Numbered from the stretch's first letter, positions 45,961 to 58,700 are shown. The stretch is DNA of 64,000 bases from Coriaria nepalensis (GCA_027186245.1 CP114485.1:9266001-9330000); one strand, 5' to 3'. The notes: generated by a model not told the origin, from the letters alone. Translations and numbers: made by a program.

Positions 45961-46294
45961 ATCCCCCCACCATTTTTAAAAAATTTTATTTTAATTGAAA
46001 ACATAGAAAACATCTTTCACAATCCAATAAAACGTTAGACCTAATCAGAATACATGGTAGTACAAACTTTAAATCATAGATCCTATATAACTAATTAGGC
46101 ATGTTCTACACCTGATACTTCTTCTCATCTAAGTGTCCAAAAAGTTTGCCGACACATTTAATGGCAATGTGTCCTATATCTTAATTCATGAATGCTCTAG
46201 AAGCGGCCCCTACTTCACATTCATTGGGTAAAATTATCAAATATGTCTCGTAACTTACATATCAAAGAATACATTTTTATAAGTTTATTAAGAT

Positions 46295-47404
46295 CTAATG
46301 CCCATCCTCCACCTTATCATTACCGTATTCGAGCACCATTACCTTGGGATGGATTTTATATTTGATACTTGTAGTCACTTGTTTAATGATGTACTTTGTC
46401 TCAATGAACTTAAGACGTATGGTTGGTAAGTGTTGAGTCGAGGTTCCATCATTCGCAACTTTTAGTATAGGTTGGAGACTTATTCCTTTCGAAGTATTCA
46501 TCACTTGCTCTCTTGTAAGTCGTTTTATTAATGGGTCTGCCAAATTGTTAGCAGATCAACAAATTCAACTGTAATTACTCCATCTATAATTAAATATCTT
46601 ACAAGGCTATGTCTTAGAGCAATGTGTCTTGACTTTCTATTATAAACATTACTATAGGCTCTTAATAGTGTTGATTCACTATCACAACCAATAGAAATAA
46701 GGCTTATTGTCTTTGGTCACAAAGGTATGTTTAATAAGAGATTATTTAGCTATTCCGCCTCCTTTTCACATGCGGTTAGAGCCACAAATTTTGATGTCAT
46801 GGTAGAATTAGCAATACAAGTTTTTTTCTTGAATCCCGAAGAAACAACACCCCCACCAAGATTAAATATCCAAACACTAGTTTGTTTCTTAATCTTAGTT
46901 TGTTACTCAATTAGCATTAGAGTATCCTTCTAGAATAGTTAGATACCCTTTTGTAACTTATGCTATAATTCATCGTCTTCTTAAAGTATTTAAAGACTCC
47001 ATGTACCCCATTCCAACAAAAAAAGTCGGGCCTAGTATAAGTCATAGCTTACATTAGACACACATTGCTCTTGCATAATCTAGTTAGGCAATCGGCCCCC
47101 CATGATTCCAACTTAATTTGATATGACTATCAAATGGTGTAATCGGTCTCCCATGATTCCAACTTAATTTGATATTACTATCAAATAGTGTACTTACGGG
47201 TGTTCTTTCCAAGTGACCAAACATTTTCAATACTTTCTCTTTGTAATGATATTGTGTTAAAATTAGGTCATCTTTATTTCTAATGATTTTAATTCCTAAA
47301 ATCACATCCGCCATACCCATATATTTCATATCAAAAAATTTCAAACAAAAATATTTGGTATTTGGTATTTTGCAATTTTTTAAGTCAATGCCAAATATCA
47401 ACAT
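46295..47404 (-). pseudogene. copia RT and RNase H remnants
   Basis: Minus strand. 47404-47084 reads MKYMGMADVILGIKI, YHYKEKVLKMFGHLE and STLFDSNIKL (RT). An internal tandem duplication of about 60 bp near 47093-47190 repeats the FDS-IKLSWNHG segment. 46900-46560 in broken frames is RNase H, and 46543 on is the pol C-terminus (MADPLIKRLTREQV, degenerate ADPFTK motif). Confidence 0.78.
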
Positions 47405-48331
47405 GTCATTTATGTATAAACATATGATGACCCATTTCCCATTAATAAATATAGTTTAAATATACTTTATCTGATTCATTAATCTTGAAACTATTTGAAA
47501 TGATAACTTGGTCAAACCTTTTAATGCCATTGTTTTAGTGCTCGTTTAAGACTGACATTATTAATTTACACACTTTATTTTCTTGTCCATTGACTATGAA
47601 ACCTTCCGATTATTTCATATATATCTCTTCTTCTAATTCACAATTTAAGAATTTTATTTTGACATTCATTTGGTAAATCTCTAAACTATAGGTAGAAACT
47701 ATTGCACTAAGCCACCAATCCAGTCTTATGTGTCGAAATAACCACCACCTTCTTTTTGGGTAAAACTCTTAGCCACCAATCCAGTCTTAAACTTATCTAT
47801 AGTTTCATCAACTCTCAATTTTCTTTTAAATATCTACTTACATCCAATAGGTTTAGAACTTGGAGGAAGATCAAGAAATATCCAAGTTTGATTCCCTATT
47901 ATTGAATCCATTTTATCATTTATTGCTTCTTTCTAAAAAACAACATCTTGCGACTTTATAGCCTCTTCAAATGTTTGAAGGTCAGATTCAACATTTAAAA
48001 CAAATTGTTTCTCTTGTTTTAGGAGTTTTATTCTTTTACTCCTCCTAGGAACCACTTCACAATGCTCTTCATTAATTTTAGAATTTTGATATTTTTCATT
48101 TGGTTCAAAATTTTTTTTTCAGAAGTGTTTTAAACCTATTTTCATCATATAACATCTCTAGATTCTATGATAATATTCATCGAATAATAATTATTTGGTT
48201 CAATCACCATAAATGTATATATATATATATGCCTTGCTATGAGATGCATATCCATGGAATATGCATTCAATTCCTTTTGCACCCAAATTCTTTTTTTTGG
48301 GTTCCGGAACTCTTACTATGGCTCTACAACC
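47405..48331 (-). other. decayed copia RT N-terminal/linker region
   Basis: Shifting-frame remnants only. It lies between integrase and RT in the element and includes a repeated phrase TAGCCACCAATCCAGTCTTA (47709 and 47771). Confidence 0.45.
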
Positions 48332-48675
48332 CTACACCTTAAGGTAGCCTAAATTAGGCTTTCTTTTCTTCCATAATTCATAAGGTATTTTTAGTTCCTT
48401 TTTGTGGGAACTAGGTTCAAAATGTGATAAGCCATTAATAAGATTTCCCCCCCAAAAAACTATGTCAAGTCCTGAATTTAGAAGTGTGAAATTTACCATT
48501 TCTTTCAAAGTTTTATTTTTCCTTTCCGCCACACTATTTTGTTATGGTGTGTAAGGAGCCATGATTTAATGAATTATTCCGTTTAATTCAAAAAATGATG
48601 GATTATAATATTTTCCACTCGATCCTTAGCCATTTTATTTTTGAATCACACTGAACTTTCACTTGTATGGTTACC
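48332..48675 (-). pseudogene. copia integrase remnant, downstream part
   Basis: MAERKNKTLKEMVNFTLLNS at 48532 and the preceding APYTP.QN wording are the integrase catalytic-core end. The catalytic region is broken by stops. Confidence 0.75.
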
Positions 48676-48862
48676 TGATGCCATGGAGTGACCAATCCAA
48701 AGAATTTTTCTTACTTTATACATAGGTCATCCATTCAGCATTTGATCCTGGGTCTCGAACAGTGATTCGATTGATGATAAAGAAAGAGAATTCTTGGTTC
48801 AGTTATCCACTTTAACCACAGAAAAAAGGATTGATCAAATTCTATTGAGTCTGACTCAGAGG
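48676..48862 (+). other. plastid DNA insert (ycf2 fragment) inside the copia integrase
   Basis: The plus strand here is unlike its copia surroundings. From about 48770 it reads [16 protein letters not shown], continuing [14 protein letters not shown], which I recognise as Ycf2, the large chloroplast-encoded protein. Integrase sequence stops at about 48675 and resumes at about 48870 on the minus strand, so a piece of plastid DNA of roughly 190 bp was placed inside the element. The borders are approximate, and the first ~90 bp are assigned by continuity only. Confidence 0.72.
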
Positions 48863-48869
48863 TCAATAT

Positions 48870-49200
48870 GAATATTTTATTATGTTCTATCAACACACTA
48901 AAAAGGTTATTTTTTAAATATAGAAAAATATTTCATTATTTCATCTTTACTATGCAAAAAATACACATAACAAAATCTACTACAATCATCAATAATTGTT
49001 GCAAAATATTTCCTTTCTTCTAAAGATGGTGTAGCATGCATATCACATAAGTCACTATTAATTGATTCAAGTAAATTCAAATTTCTACGAACAATTAGAA
49101 AAGGTTGTACTATAATTTTTGTTAAGATACATATCTTTCACTTTTCTATATTTATATCATAGGAGGTAATTTGAATTTAACCATGTCATGCATTTGCCTA
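48870..49200 (-). pseudogene. copia integrase remnant, upstream part
   Basis: Minus-strand FCYVYFLHSKDEIMKYF wording (about 48985-48930) is the integrase core start; decayed pre-integrase lies further right. Confidence 0.7.
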
Positions 49201-49499
49201 AGACTTATGTGTCATAAACGATTATGCCTTAGCAAACAAGAAAACTCACCAGTATAAGCAAAAACATCATTATTATTGATTACATTACGTTTAGATATTC
49301 CATCATACAAATATCCTTTTCCAACAAACATTCCTCCCATAGATGATACAAAATTATTTGCCTCAAATACTAATTTGAACCCATGATTGTTGAACCCATT
49401 ATTTGCCTCAACATTATTTCCAACAAACTATGATATGGGTCAAATAAAGAGTTAGACATTGTATTTAAGATGTAGCCTCTGCAAATGTCATCTTTTTGG

Positions 49500-49720
49500 T
49501 ACCACTCTTGCCTTTCACAAATTTTGGCCAATGTGACAGGTTTCTCCATCCGTTAGTTTTTCGGACCTTAAAGTATTATTGATCACATAGAATATGTTGA
49601 GATATGTCAACAGGAAACACATTTTCTTTTGCCAACGATAGAAATCCCAACCATAAAAGCGCTCCAACTTGTTGAAGTTCATTGCCATGTCTCTCAAAGA
49701 TGCAAATGAAGTTATCTTGA
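49500..49720 (-). pseudogene. copia gag N-terminal remnant
   Basis: Minus strand from 49697: NFNKLERFYGWDFYRWQKKM followed by CFLLTYLNIFYVI, the standard start of copia gag. The frame stops soon after. Confidence 0.8.
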
Positions 49721-49744
49721 TAGATCCGAAAGTTAAGTCTTAAG

Positions 49745-50194
49745 ATTATTGTAGGATGTCTTCGTAGGAGAACTGAAGGAAATGGCTTCAAGGCACGAGC
49801 AAGTCGCTTCCTTAAGACTTCATTCGCCCCTACTTTCAATGCAAAAAGATCCGGCAAATTTTCTCTAAGATACGATAAAGCATCCGTTGTTCAGCACATG
49901 CACATGTGAAGAATAACCCACAAACCGAAGATGGGTTTTTTTTGGATTGATGGAACTTTGTATTTGATGTTTGCAACCAACAAATACAAAGAAAGATGCA
50001 GAGAGAAAAGAAAAGTGTGTTGAAAGTTTTATGTAGAGATTTTCTTACCATAGAGATTATGAAGAGCATGAGTATTTATAGACCCAAACATGCCTTTTCA
50101 TAAGGACATAATCATTCATAATTAATCCAATATTATAACTTTTCCTTCCGTAAAAACAAAAAATATAAATAAATAACTTGTAAATTGTTTGACA
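49745..50194 (-). repeat. 5' LTR of the 4.7-kb copia element
   Basis: Aligned with 45504-45960; ends TTGTTTGACA on the plus strand. Its start is blurred by an indel relative to the left copy. Confidence 0.8.
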
Positions 50195-50560
50195 AGTAAA
50201 ATCCTTCACAATAATGTATTTTAAAGTAATGATTCTGTGTTTTTATCATTCTTTTAAGCATTTAAATTATTAAGGTTTTGTGTAGTATCTTTATTTTATT
50301 TTTTTCAAGTAAAAGCTTAGTAGAGAGATAAAAACATTATATATATAAAAAATGAGAATATATAAAAGAGAGGGGCATTTGAAACCAAAAACCTCTAAGA
50401 AAAGCAAAACAAAGTATCCCTATTAAGAAGACAAAAATAAAGAACCCCAAAAAGACAATTGTGAAAGAAAAAAAAAATGAAAAAACAAAGAAAATGAAAG
50501 AAACAAACAACCAAAACTCATTTAAAAGCACGAATAGAACCAAGTCTAGTTTTATCTTTA
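50195..50560. other. AT-rich spacer
   Basis: No gene seen; A-rich runs at 50450-50510. Confidence 0.4.
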
Positions 50561-51175
50561 AAAATAAATAATTTGCTAGTACGAGGGGATTGTTGAGTCT
50601 ATCAAAATCATGGTTCATTGTGGTATCACAAGCATGATTCATAGGGGAATCCGTCACTGTGTTTGCTTCCCTATAGCAGTGAGAAAGAGAGGCTCGACAG
50701 GTTTGAATAGCACCCTGATTGAGCAATAATATGACTAAGCAAAGGGGGTGATTGAGATTTCTTTTCCACCATTTGAACCAACATAAAAGAATCAATATGA
50801 ACTACAATCTTTTTGTAATCTTGATCCTGACAGAAAAATTAAAACTTCCGAAAGAGTTTGTCTCTGCCACCATGCTAGAACAATAGCCTCAATAAAAGCA
50901 AGAGCTTTCAGTATATTTCCTTAATGATCTTTGTTGATCATTCCACCACCAATCAAGCCCGGATTGCCTTTAGAAGCCCCATCTACATTCATCGTTAGAC
51001 TGCCTAAAGGGCTTTCCCAACATATCCAGTTATAATGCACTAGAACCTTCCGAGAACTAATGTTCAAAAGTTGTAAGCTCAAAACCTCCTCCACATTTAA
51101 ACAAGAACAAACAAAAATAGAAAATCTAGTCCTAAAAAATACAAATTGTTTTCTGCAACATGTATTAAGTAGCAA
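50560..51175 (-). pseudogene. plant LINE (L1-type) RNase H-like domain remnant
   Basis: Minus-strand frame from 51175 contains WICWESPLGSLTMNVDGASK followed by GNPGLIGGG, the opening of the RNase H-like domain of plant non-LTR elements. After a frameshift the region continues with FIEAIVLAWWQ-like and HIDSF-like wording and ends with SLSHCYREANTVTDSP (50690-50650). Frameshifted and 3'-truncated. Confidence 0.78.
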
Positions 51176-51277
51176 TGGTCTTTTCCCATATTTTTAGCAC
51201 ATCTAATCTTCCAAATTCGCCAGAAGACAACATAGGCTAGCAACCTAATAATAGGAGCTAAATTAGACATTCTAAGT

Positions 51278-51970
51278 CACTACAAGAATTTATGTCAAAT
51301 GTGATGCGTATCCAAAAGACCTGTTTTGCATCGAATTTGAAGCATAAGTAACGATTATAGGCATCGTCTTAGCTGCATCGCTATAAATTATGGCCATTAC
51401 TTTTACTCTGATCGCATTACGTATACCGCCAATGTGGTGTTGACATGTAAATCCATTACTAAAATAAGACCACGTGTCGGTTTCTATTTCGACCACCTTT
51501 CAGTTTCTAATTGAACAACCTTTCAATTTTTTTATTAAACCACATGTCAATTAATGACTAGACATACATCAGTATTTAGTTGGTCCACATGTCAGATTCT
51601 TTTTTGTTCAAGTGTTAGTTTCTAATTGGATCACATATCAATTTCTGACTGGACCACATGTCATATTCTAATCGGATCTTGTGTGTCACAACTCTTTCCT
51701 CTCGATCTTTTGTAATGAGTTAGTTCATTGTCTTTGATTAAAATGTGATGCTAATGTTTATCAAAATAGGGTTTTGTCTAACTGAATCATGTGACATGAT
51801 GTTTATCAAAATAAAATTTATCTAACTTTTGTAATCATCGCTTTGGATGAGAATGTGACGCTGATATATATTGCATTTGTCATTATTTTATCATTTTTAC
51901 ATAATAAAACTGACGGTTTAGCGCTTATATTTGATATATATGTGATGAGCATGTGTTAGATGTAAAACAA
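51278..51970 (+). mobile_element. CACTA-like terminus and associated repeats
   Basis: CACTACAAGAATTTATG at 51278 matches a CACTA end. It is followed within 150 bp by repeated GCATCG/GATGCG words (51307-51420) like subterminal repeats; similar GTGATGC/GTGACGC words recur at 51750-51870. No matching right terminus was found, so this may be a truncated element. Confidence 0.45.
51469..51680. repeat. degenerate minisatellite, ~9 units of 22-25 bp
   Basis: Units resemble CCACATGTCAATTTCTAATTGGA, with start words ACCACGTGTC, ACCACCTTTC, ACAACCTTTC, ACCACATGTC, TCCACATGTC, ATCACATATC and ACCACATGTC. Confidence 0.75.
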
Positions 51971-53639
51971 AAAGCCAGAACCATATCTAGGCTAACATAG
52001 AAACAACTCTGGTTTAACATGAAATAATATTAAATTGACTAATTTTTACCGATATCAGTGACTTATTAACTTAAAAGCTACAATAATACTTAATATCGTA
52101 CATCATTTCAATCAATACTACAACTTCTAACAATAATTACAATAATCTCCTCAATTATAATACAAGCCAATGGCCTAAGAGATCAATATCCAATCACAAT
52201 ACTCACTTCCAACAATAGCTACAATAATCTCTTCAATTATAATACAAGGCAATAGCCTAAGATATCAATATCCAAGCATAATACCCACTTTGGTACATGT
52301 AAACCCCCCCCCCCCCCCCCAAGAACTTTTCACTATGCTAAATCGGTAAACAGTAATATACCTGGTCAATTAGGGAATATTGAAATTAAGCAAACTCTAT
52401 CGTCTAGAGGTACGATAAAATTCCAAATGACGGACCAGTGAAAATATTAGTCCATTAATTAAAATTGGAAATTTGATAAAATAACTGAGGTTAGATGTGC
52501 ACAAAGTTTAGAAAACAAAGGATTAAATCTGTAATCGATGATAAAGGGGTCAAATAGTAAATTTATAAAATAAATAAATGAATAAATAATACATCGAATA
52601 AATAGCTTAAAGCAAATGGTGCATGCCAAGCAAATAGATGTGTTGTCAAATATTAAGTTAGGAGGAAAATGTGCTTAATAATAATATAACACCTGTTAAA
52701 ACCCCCCTCAATTCATTATCACCGAAGTTCCCTAGTTCAATACCAATCCCTACCTTTCCTCAACTTCATTTTACTTCCATCCAGCTGCATTTCTTATTCA
52801 AGGAGAAGGAGAATACTAATTTGAATAAGATCAATTTGTAAGGTATGATCTCTTAATTGTTAAAATTATACTTATATATATATGTTGATATTGATCTGGG
52901 AATTACATAGATTCTAGAATTACACCGATTCTAGTCATGATAATGTAGTTTAATTCTGGGTTTACTCAGTACTCTATAAAATTATGAAACATTTGATATC
53001 AAAACTAGATACATAGAACTTTTCATAGAGACCGAGTACACTCCAATCTTAGCTATAATGATTGGGATAACAATTCGTAAAGTAGGTAACCAATCTTATA
53101 GATATTATAACTTTAAGGAAAAAGTTTGGGATTTTACAGACACAAACTAAAATTCCATCATATAAATACATATAAGGTTCGTAATTTTTGGCCATGAGAG
53201 TAAATATTTTTGCATCTTAAATACATTTTGTTAGCTTTTTAAACCCATAAGCCATAACACCAAGTTAGAAAAGCTATAATTCTTGCTATATTGATTCAAA
53301 TTAAGCAATGTTATGAGATATGCAAGCTTAAGATGTTAACTTTCAAATGAGATAGGTATTGGAATTTTTTGATGACCTTACATATTGGTAAAAGACGGAT
53401 GACCTTCGATCACTTTAAACTTAGGACATTTTGACTACTCCTTAAAGAGTACATGGTGGAATAAAGATCACACGGTTAAAGTGATTGAAGCAAATTAATG
53501 AGATGTAATATATTGTATTTGCATTAATGAATAATTAGCTTTAAAAGTATTATGAAAAGTTACATGCCGTTATGATATTGATAACCTTGAATTTGTTAAT
53601 GGTATAAATATTTAAAACAACATGTATGAAATCTCTCAC
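51971..53639. other. AT-rich DNA with an 83-bp direct duplication
   Basis: No gene seen. An ~83-bp unit ending GATCAATATCCAA or GATATCAATATCCAA occurs twice (about 52113-52195 and 52196-52276), followed by a C17 run at 52304-52320. Confidence 0.5.
52304..52320. repeat. C17 homopolymer
   Basis: Seventeen consecutive C residues. Confidence 0.9.
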
Positions 53640-54950
53640 TGTAGCGACCTGCACTGTTTGGACAGTTACTTTTCTAAGTTTTTCCTCCTAAAATTAGAGT
53701 TTTTTTTTTAAAGAGACTTTTATAAGCTTTTTGTCATCAAAACGCTTGTTATACTCATAAACATATTTATTAAACAACAGTTGGAAATTAGTTATAACAT
53801 ACAATAAAACACATGAAAATATACATAAGTTGCTTTCAAAATATATATTGAGTCTTTACAATGTACCAAAATATTTATAAGTATTATTATATACGATATT
53901 AATGAGGGAATGTACAGCATAGCTTACCCTTAGTGCCTACAACATGGAAAGTAAGACATGAGCTTTCGCTCAACAAATACAAATATAACTCACAAAATAG
54001 TTATAAATGCATATGATGTATGAAATATGTAATATTTCATAATCTTAAAACCTATATTCTTTATAAAGATTATTACCTACTTTTATCACGATCCAAACTT
54101 GCCACGGTCTTTGAATGCCTTTGGATATACTTGCATAACTTATCATGATCCTCTTTTCATTGGGTTTCGGCCCTTCCTTTTAAAGATTGGTATGACACTT
54201 AAACTATCTATCTTATTTCATCATTTTCTTTTATATCTCTTAATATCCTATTATGAAATGAAGTACTATCAACTTGATAGCTATATGTGGGTATGTTGTT
54301 GATAAATGCATAGAAGCAACAACCATTATAGATACACAACACATATAACAACAATTTGATTCAGGATTTTCCAAATCACACCAGCCAATGTGAATAATGT
54401 AACATTCATCAACAATGGCAAACAAGTTTCAAAAATGGATTCCATGATGTAGGTAAGATTTGTACTTATCTAGATTATGTGCTTTCCCTGAAAGATTGAG
54501 TACTTCATGAACACTTAGTTAATTGTTCATCTATCCACTCAAGAATTTAACTAAGCTTAATAAAAGCTGTTAACTTTCCATAAGCTTTTCTATTTAGTTA
54601 ACTTATCTCACTATGCATTTCTCATTTATTTATAGGAATCTAGTTCTAAATCTTTTCTTATTATAACTTGCTTGATTAAATGAGTAACTTTTGCCAAAGT
54701 CTTTCCTTCTAGATTATCATTTTTACCTTATGATTCAAGTCATTATAGTTAACCCTTGAAAACATAATGTCAAGGCCAACCTTTTTTTAAGTATATAATA
54801 GAGGTTTAGATCTTTGTATCTCATAAACCATAACTCTCATTGATCTGGAATTATGTTCACACTTATTTATTCCTCTTATGAAGTCCATAAAATTTTTAGC
54901 TCAAAATTAAATCATTTACCATATCTTTTATTATATTCATCCTACACTAA
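53640..54950. other. possible decayed LTR-like sequence
   Basis: TGTAGCGACCTG at 53640 resembles the start of gypsy-type LTRs, and phrases such as GAGCTTTCGCTCAACA and TATCACGATCC parallel motifs in the LTR at 1222. No second copy, no clear end and no duplication were found. Confidence 0.25.
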
Positions 54951-54962
54951 TCCGAGAGAGAG

Positions 54963-55938
54963 ATGACTACAATGCACCTGGGGTTTCTCACATTCGATGG
55001 GAAAATTGATTTTGGAACATGGCAGAAGAAAATGAGAGCCTTACGACACATAATAAAGTTCTAATAGCACTTGAACAAAACCCAAAGAAATGGTCTTCAG
55101 CTCAATTGATGGAAAAAGCAAATATAGATAAGGAGGCCTAAAATTTGTTGATCTTAAATCTCTCAGAAAAGGTTTTGAGAAAGGTGGATGGAGAGGAGAC
55201 TGCTCTCTCTCTAGGGTAAGCTTCTTTCTACCTATTATGTTAGAATTGCTCCTGATTTAGATTTTATAAAAGATTCTTTGTTCTCTTGGAAAATGGATAA
55301 TTCTAAATGTCTTAATGACAATATATATGAGTTTTTTAAATTTGTGTTAGCTCTTAAGGATACAGACCAACCTATAGATGACACATCTCAGGTTATGATC
55401 ATATTGTAGTCTTTAGGAGATGAGAATGATGTAGTTACAAATTCCCTTAAATATTCTGCTACTGTACCTAGTTTTGAGCTATTCATAGTTGGACTTAAGG
55501 CTAGAGAGTTAGAATTGAATGCTTCAAAAAGAACCAACAGTAATGTTTTTTATGAAAAGTAAAACAGAAAAGAAATATAATGCTAATAGTTCAAATAAGA
55601 AATTTGAAAAGAAAAAATATTCTAATAAGAAAAAGAATAAAAATGACTCTAAGAAATGTTACTACTATAATAAACCTAGTCTGCTTAGAAAAGACTACTA
55701 TGCTTTTAATACTAAAAAACATAATCAACATAACTTAGAAGGAAATCTAGTAGTAGATGGAACTAATACAAGTTGTGAAGTTCTAAATGTCTCAAAATAT
55801 ATTACTAAAAATGAGTGGATCTTAGATTTAGAATGTACGTTTCATATGTGTTCAAATAGAGATTGGTTTCAAAATTTTGTTGATATTAAATCTAGTACTG
55901 TGTTTATGGTGATAACCATACTTCTAAAATTTGTATGA
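54963..55938 (+). pseudogene. copia gag and protease remnant
   Basis: The ATG at 54963 leads to LTFDGKIDFGTWQKKM, then a stop. Broken pieces follow up to an open block 55519-55938. That block has a Lys/Asn-rich stretch, a zinc knuckle that has lost its second cysteine and histidine (CYYYNKPSLLRKD), and a protease motif changed from the usual D-S/T-G to ILDLECTFHMCS. The protease catalytic triad is therefore lost. Confidence 0.82.
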
Positions 55939-56313
55939 TTGAGGATATCTCTCTGAAATTACGTGATGGTAGATTAATACTATTGACAAATGTAAGACAT
56001 ATTCCTGATTTTAAAAGAAATTTGATACCATTTGGTATACTAGATGACTCTGGATGTTCATATATTACTGAAAATGGATGTCCATCCATAAGAATATGAA
56101 ACTTGTTCTAAAGGGCATTAAGAAAAATGGATTGTATGTTCTGTGTGGTTTTTATTTTAACTCTAATATAGATACTACCTTGATTTTTGCCAACACTGTT
56201 AAGACAGATACTTGGCATTTAGATTAGGCCATATGAGTGAGAAAGGTATAACTGTCTTGTGTAAACAATGATTTCTTGATAATGTTTCTATTTCTTCTTT
56301 GTTATTTTGTGAA
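55939..56313 (+). pseudogene. copia protease end and pre-integrase remnant
   Basis: Broken frames with LRHIPDFKRNL-like wording (55995-56030) and an LGHMSEKG-like motif (56222-56247). Ends in the pre-integrase cysteine region, where the solo LTR is inserted. Confidence 0.65.
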
Positions 56314-56318
56314 ACTTG

Positions 56319-58214
56319 TGTTGGGTATGGTGCCCTGAAAGCGTGTAATTAGTATTATTTTAATGAAATTAATAAAAGTAATATTTTTTTTATAAAATTA
56401 TTGTGAATGTATTGTTATCAAATCATATGAATAAATATCAGAAAATTCTAAATTCATTAATGTAACTATAATATTGTATTAGTACGAGAGGATAAAGATT
56501 ATAGATAATGAATTAAATTGTCTGCAACATATTAAAGTATGAAATCTTTAATATAGTGGTTGCTAGTACGATCCACTAGCATTATGAATGCGTGTGATCT
56601 AGATCGGATCACTGATGTACATAGACATCTTATTGAAGGTGCTTTATATAATTAGATTATATAGGATAGAACTCGAAATGAATTAATTCTTTATTAAAAT
56701 ACCGTTTATCATAAAAAATTAATTTATATCAATCGATGATCATCTATAGATTAATCTGAATCCTCAGTAGTCATGAACTCCTATTTATGTCAACTAGATC
56801 TTTTGATTCACTCGTCACAGTTTGTTTGAAAATCAGGCTAAAGACTTTTGTTTTGGAGATTAATTGAGATAAGTGCATGAGAACATGATTTATAGATATG
56901 GAATCCAAACTATTTTCATAGAAGATTGTATATTATTTCCCTTAAGGATTAATTCTATAACTAAATGGTTTTGAGCTGAAATTTATAATCAAGTTATAAA
57001 TTGACCGTTTACTAGTGAATTAATGGTACTTAAGAATAAAAAGATAATTAGAAGGGTAAAATGGTAATTTTCATCAGTTCTAATTATGAATCAATTTTTG
57101 GAGAATTGAATGCATGAAATGATTATATCAATGGACTACTAGAGATTACTTAGTAAATACATTCTATAATTATAAGAGTACAATTTCATATTTTTAGTAG
57201 AATAATATTGAGATTAATAAATTAGATTTATTAGATTAAAAGGTCTGAATAATAATCTAATTTATTGGAGCTTGGAATTATAGGTTCATGGTCCCTAAGT
57301 CGTCTCTATAAAACATTATACGGGGTAAGAATGACAAAGGTTAAAAATGACTTATTGCAAGAAAATAGTTTTCTGGTGCAAATTCAAATTATGAGATAAT
57401 TACTGGTAATTAATTAATTAAAAGATGTATTTAAATGTGAAATTCGGAATTAATTAATTAAATTATAATATATTTGATTTTGAATTGAATATGTTATATA
57501 TAATATTAAATTGATATGAGATATTAATTTAATATTAAGATTAGGTAAGTCAAATTAAGATTAGTTTGAGAAACTAATTTAAAATTTAAATAAGATATGC
57601 TTTTGATTTAAAATATATGAGATTCTATTTTAAATAATATTTGAATAGGTTTGACTAAATCAAATATATCATCAAAAAGATAATATAGTTTAAAAATAAA
57701 TAACATTTTATTTTAAATAAGATTTGATCTTATTAAATATATCATTAAAATGATGATGTGATTTAAAATAGATAAAAATCTATTTTAAATATGATTTGAA
57801 AAGATTTAATTATATTAAAGATATCATTTGATGGTCATCTTTGAATTATTAATTCAATTAATTTAGAAAGTTTAAATTAATCAAAATACCTAATGAAGTT
57901 CTATAAATGCATCTCTTTCTAATTAATTAGGAGACTTTTTTCAGAGATTTTTTTGAGAGAAAAAGAAAAAGAAAAATCTTGTTATCTCTATGTGTCCACA
58001 CATGTCCTATTGTGTTTAGGATCGACTTGGAAGATCGTGGTGTGAGTCTCGACGATCGATTCGCATAGGCAAAGGTATGACCTCTTCGTATAGATGTAGA
58101 ATTAATTTGTATGTATATAAAAGATTGCTAAAATAGTTTTTTGAATTTTTTTTTTATACATTAGGACCAATTGTTCGCTTCCGTTGCGTGGTTTCAAACT
58201 GCCGATTTCCAACA
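56319..58214 (+). mobile_element. solo LTR, 1,896 bp, with 5-bp target duplication
   Basis: Begins TGTTGGGTATGG and ends TTTCCAACA, giving inverted TGTTGG/CCAACA ends. ACTTG directly flanks both sides (56314-56318 and 58215-58219). It lies inside the pre-integrase domain of the host copia element, which resumes in the same frame after the second ACTTG. No internal coding region is present, as expected for a solo LTR. Its layout is like that of the ~2-kb copia LTRs at 24059, although the sequences are only distantly similar. Confidence 0.93.
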
Positions 58215-58219
58215 ACTTG

Positions 58220-58700
58220 CATTTTAGGTAAGCAACATAGACTAAGTTTCTCTAAGAGTATGTCTATTCTGTCTAAAAATTGTTTAGAGTATGTCTATTC
58301 TGATTTGTGGGAACTAGAAAAGATAGTCTCACATGGTGGGAATAAATTCTTCTTATCAATTGTTGATGATTGTTCTAGGATGGTATGGGTATATTGCTTA
58401 AGTCTACGGATAAAACTTTAAAAAAATTTAAGACATGGAAAAATCTAGTAGATTATCAAATAGATAGAAAGGTTAAGAATCTTAAGACTAATAATGGCCT
58501 AGAATTTTGTAATAATGTATTTGATCACTTTTGCAATGATCAAGGGACACTTTGATATAGGACAATCATAAAAACTCCACAACAAAATGGGGTAGCTGAA
58601 AAAATAAATATGACACTTCTAGAAAAATAATATGTCTATTATTTACTTCTGGTTTGCCTAATATTTTTTGGGGAGAAGCTATAAAAATTATAGCCAACAT
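58220..58700 (+). pseudogene. copia integrase remnant, first part
   Basis: LGKQHRLSFSKS, then YVYSDLW and FFLSIVDDCSRMVWVYCL, the first strand and first aspartates of the integrase core. Stops follow at 58420 and later. Confidence 0.82.

Larger units (their letters stand above)
45504..50194 (-). mobile_element. degenerate full-length Ty1/copia element (4.7 kb)
   Basis: Two LTRs flank, on the minus strand, gag, integrase, RT and RNase H remnants in canonical copia order. The left LTR is followed by ATCCCCCCACC, the complement of a GGTGGGGGGAT polypurine tract. Numerous stops and frameshifts. The flanks (GTTTT and AGTAA) do not show a matching duplication. Confidence 0.85.
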
